In this document: in pieces, positions 63,648 through 64,000 of the stretch
Layout: the number at the start of each line of letters is the position of its first letter
Position numbering within the stretch: position 1 is the stretch's first letter
From: an uncultured Lachnospiraceae bacterium
GTDB lineage: Bacteria; Bacillota; Clostridia; Lachnospirales; Lachnospiraceae
DNA: 64,000 bases
Reading direction: 5' to 3'
Assembly (NCBI GenBank): GCA_947631685.1
Contig: CANRMI010000002.1
Span: 62,001 to 126,000, forward strand
Made by a program: the position numbers and the translations under genes
Notes under the pieces: generated by a model
The model's input: only the letters and a program-made list of their open reading frames with translations
What the model was told of the DNA's origin: nothing
Database searches by the model: none

Positions 63648-64000
63648 ATGAAAAAGAAACCTGAACTTCTGATTCCGGCAGGCAGTCCGGAAGTGTTCAA
63701 AACGGCGGTGCGTTTCGGCGCGGACGCGGTCTATATCGGCGGGGAGGCATTCAGCCTGCGGGCCAAGGCCAAGAATTTTTCCCTGGAGGAGATGCGGGAA
63801 TGCATTGGCTTTGCCCACAGCCATGGAGTGAAGGTGTATGTGACCGCCAACATTCTGGCTCACAACGGGGATCTGGAGGAGGCGGCCCGCTATTTTCAGA
63901 AACTGGGAGAGATGCGGCCGGAACGGCCGGACGCCTTGATCCTTTCCGATCCGGGCATGTATATGCTGGCAAAAGAGATCTGCCCACAGATAGAGCGCCA
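63648..64000 (+). CDS. Peptidase U32 family protein, 5' part
   Basis: The frame starts at ATG 63648 after GAGGAAAG and runs off the window end. The 117 visible residues start KKKPELLIPAGSPEVFKTAVRFG and have DAVYIGGEAFSLRAKAKNF and YVTANILAHNGDLEEA, the N-terminal half of the U32 family. In bacteria these proteins (TrhP) make 5-hydroxyuridine at tRNA position 34, the substrate of TrmR encoded just upstream. The catalytic cysteines lie beyond the end, so activity cannot be judged. Confidence 0.9.
   Translation, partial: MKKKPELLIPAGSPEVFKTAVRFGADAVYIGGEAFSLRAKAKNFSLEEMRECIGFAHSHGVKVYVTANILAHNGDLEEAARYFQKLGEMRPERPDALILSDPGMYMLAKEICPQIER

Overview
The window reads as chromosome of an anaerobic, Gram-positive Clostridia species, most likely a member of the Lachnospiraceae. 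The grounds are: strong AGGAGG-type ribosome binding sites with some TTG/GTG starts; the Firmicutes gene orders hrcA-grpE-dnaK-dnaJ-prmA-rsmE, hprK..rapZ-whiA-crh-like and ireB-ruvX-DUF1292-rnj-ylbF-mltG-trmR-U32; a CIRCE/HrcA heat-shock operator; and families typical of Lachnospiraceae (DUF6465, DUF6688, DUF1846, lipoprotein solute-binding proteins without adjacent permeases). Base composition is near half G+C by eye, apart from one clearly AT-richer gene. I see no rRNA, tRNA, CRISPR array, prophage or insertion sequence.

Layout. 1-7023: 3' part of a membrane-complex operon (MrpB-like tail, MrpC/NuoK-like, four large NuoL/M/N-type antiporter subunits). 7103-10125 (minus): DUF6688 membrane protein and CTP synthase, the latter with a promoter and a terminator-like leader hairpin. 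10375-16040: DUF1846 protein, FtsH, UvrC. 16108-21045: HPr kinase, ROK glucokinase, MurB, RapZ, WhiA and a Crh-like HPr that lacks His15. 21153-27349: lipid kinase, then two paralogous solute-binding lipoproteins flanking a class II aldolase; the second is followed by four 29-bp tandem repeats. 27742-33047: editing deacylase, ferredoxin-type aldo/keto reductase, a low-GC GT39-like membrane protein, cyclophilin, GNAT, thioesterase. 33281-35542: PII protein and an ammonium transporter that carries its own C-terminal PII domain. 35732-40396: HflK/HflC pair, Ca/Na exchanger, MntP, polysaccharide deacetylase. 40479-44913: GlpK, aminotransferase, patatin, UppP. 45030-46992: Lys/Ala-rich DUF6465 protein and a DUF2142-like membrane protein. 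47133-56876: heat-shock operon, PrmA, RsmE, cysteine desulfurase, ThiI. 56987-64000: second His-less HPr-like protein (minus), MtaB, then ireB through a TrmR-SGNH fusion and the start of a U32 peptidase-family gene.

How the parts work together. HprK with two HPr-like proteins that keep the serine site but lack the PTS histidine suggests carbon-catabolite signalling separate from sugar transport. The PII protein and Amt-PII fusion form a nitrogen module with two terminator-like hairpins in its transcript. The cysteine desulfurase/ThiI pair and the TrmR/U32 pair serve tRNA wobble modification. HrcA/GrpE/DnaK/DnaJ, FtsH and HflKC form the protein-quality set.

The observations most worth a second look are the methyltransferase-SGNH hydrolase fusion (62351-63637), the Amt-PII fusion with its hairpin-rich transcript, the two His-less HPr-like proteins, the paralogous lipoprotein pair with tandem repeats, and the pyrG leader hairpin without a GGGC start. 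I did not find an unmistakably new multi-gene system such as a defence island.
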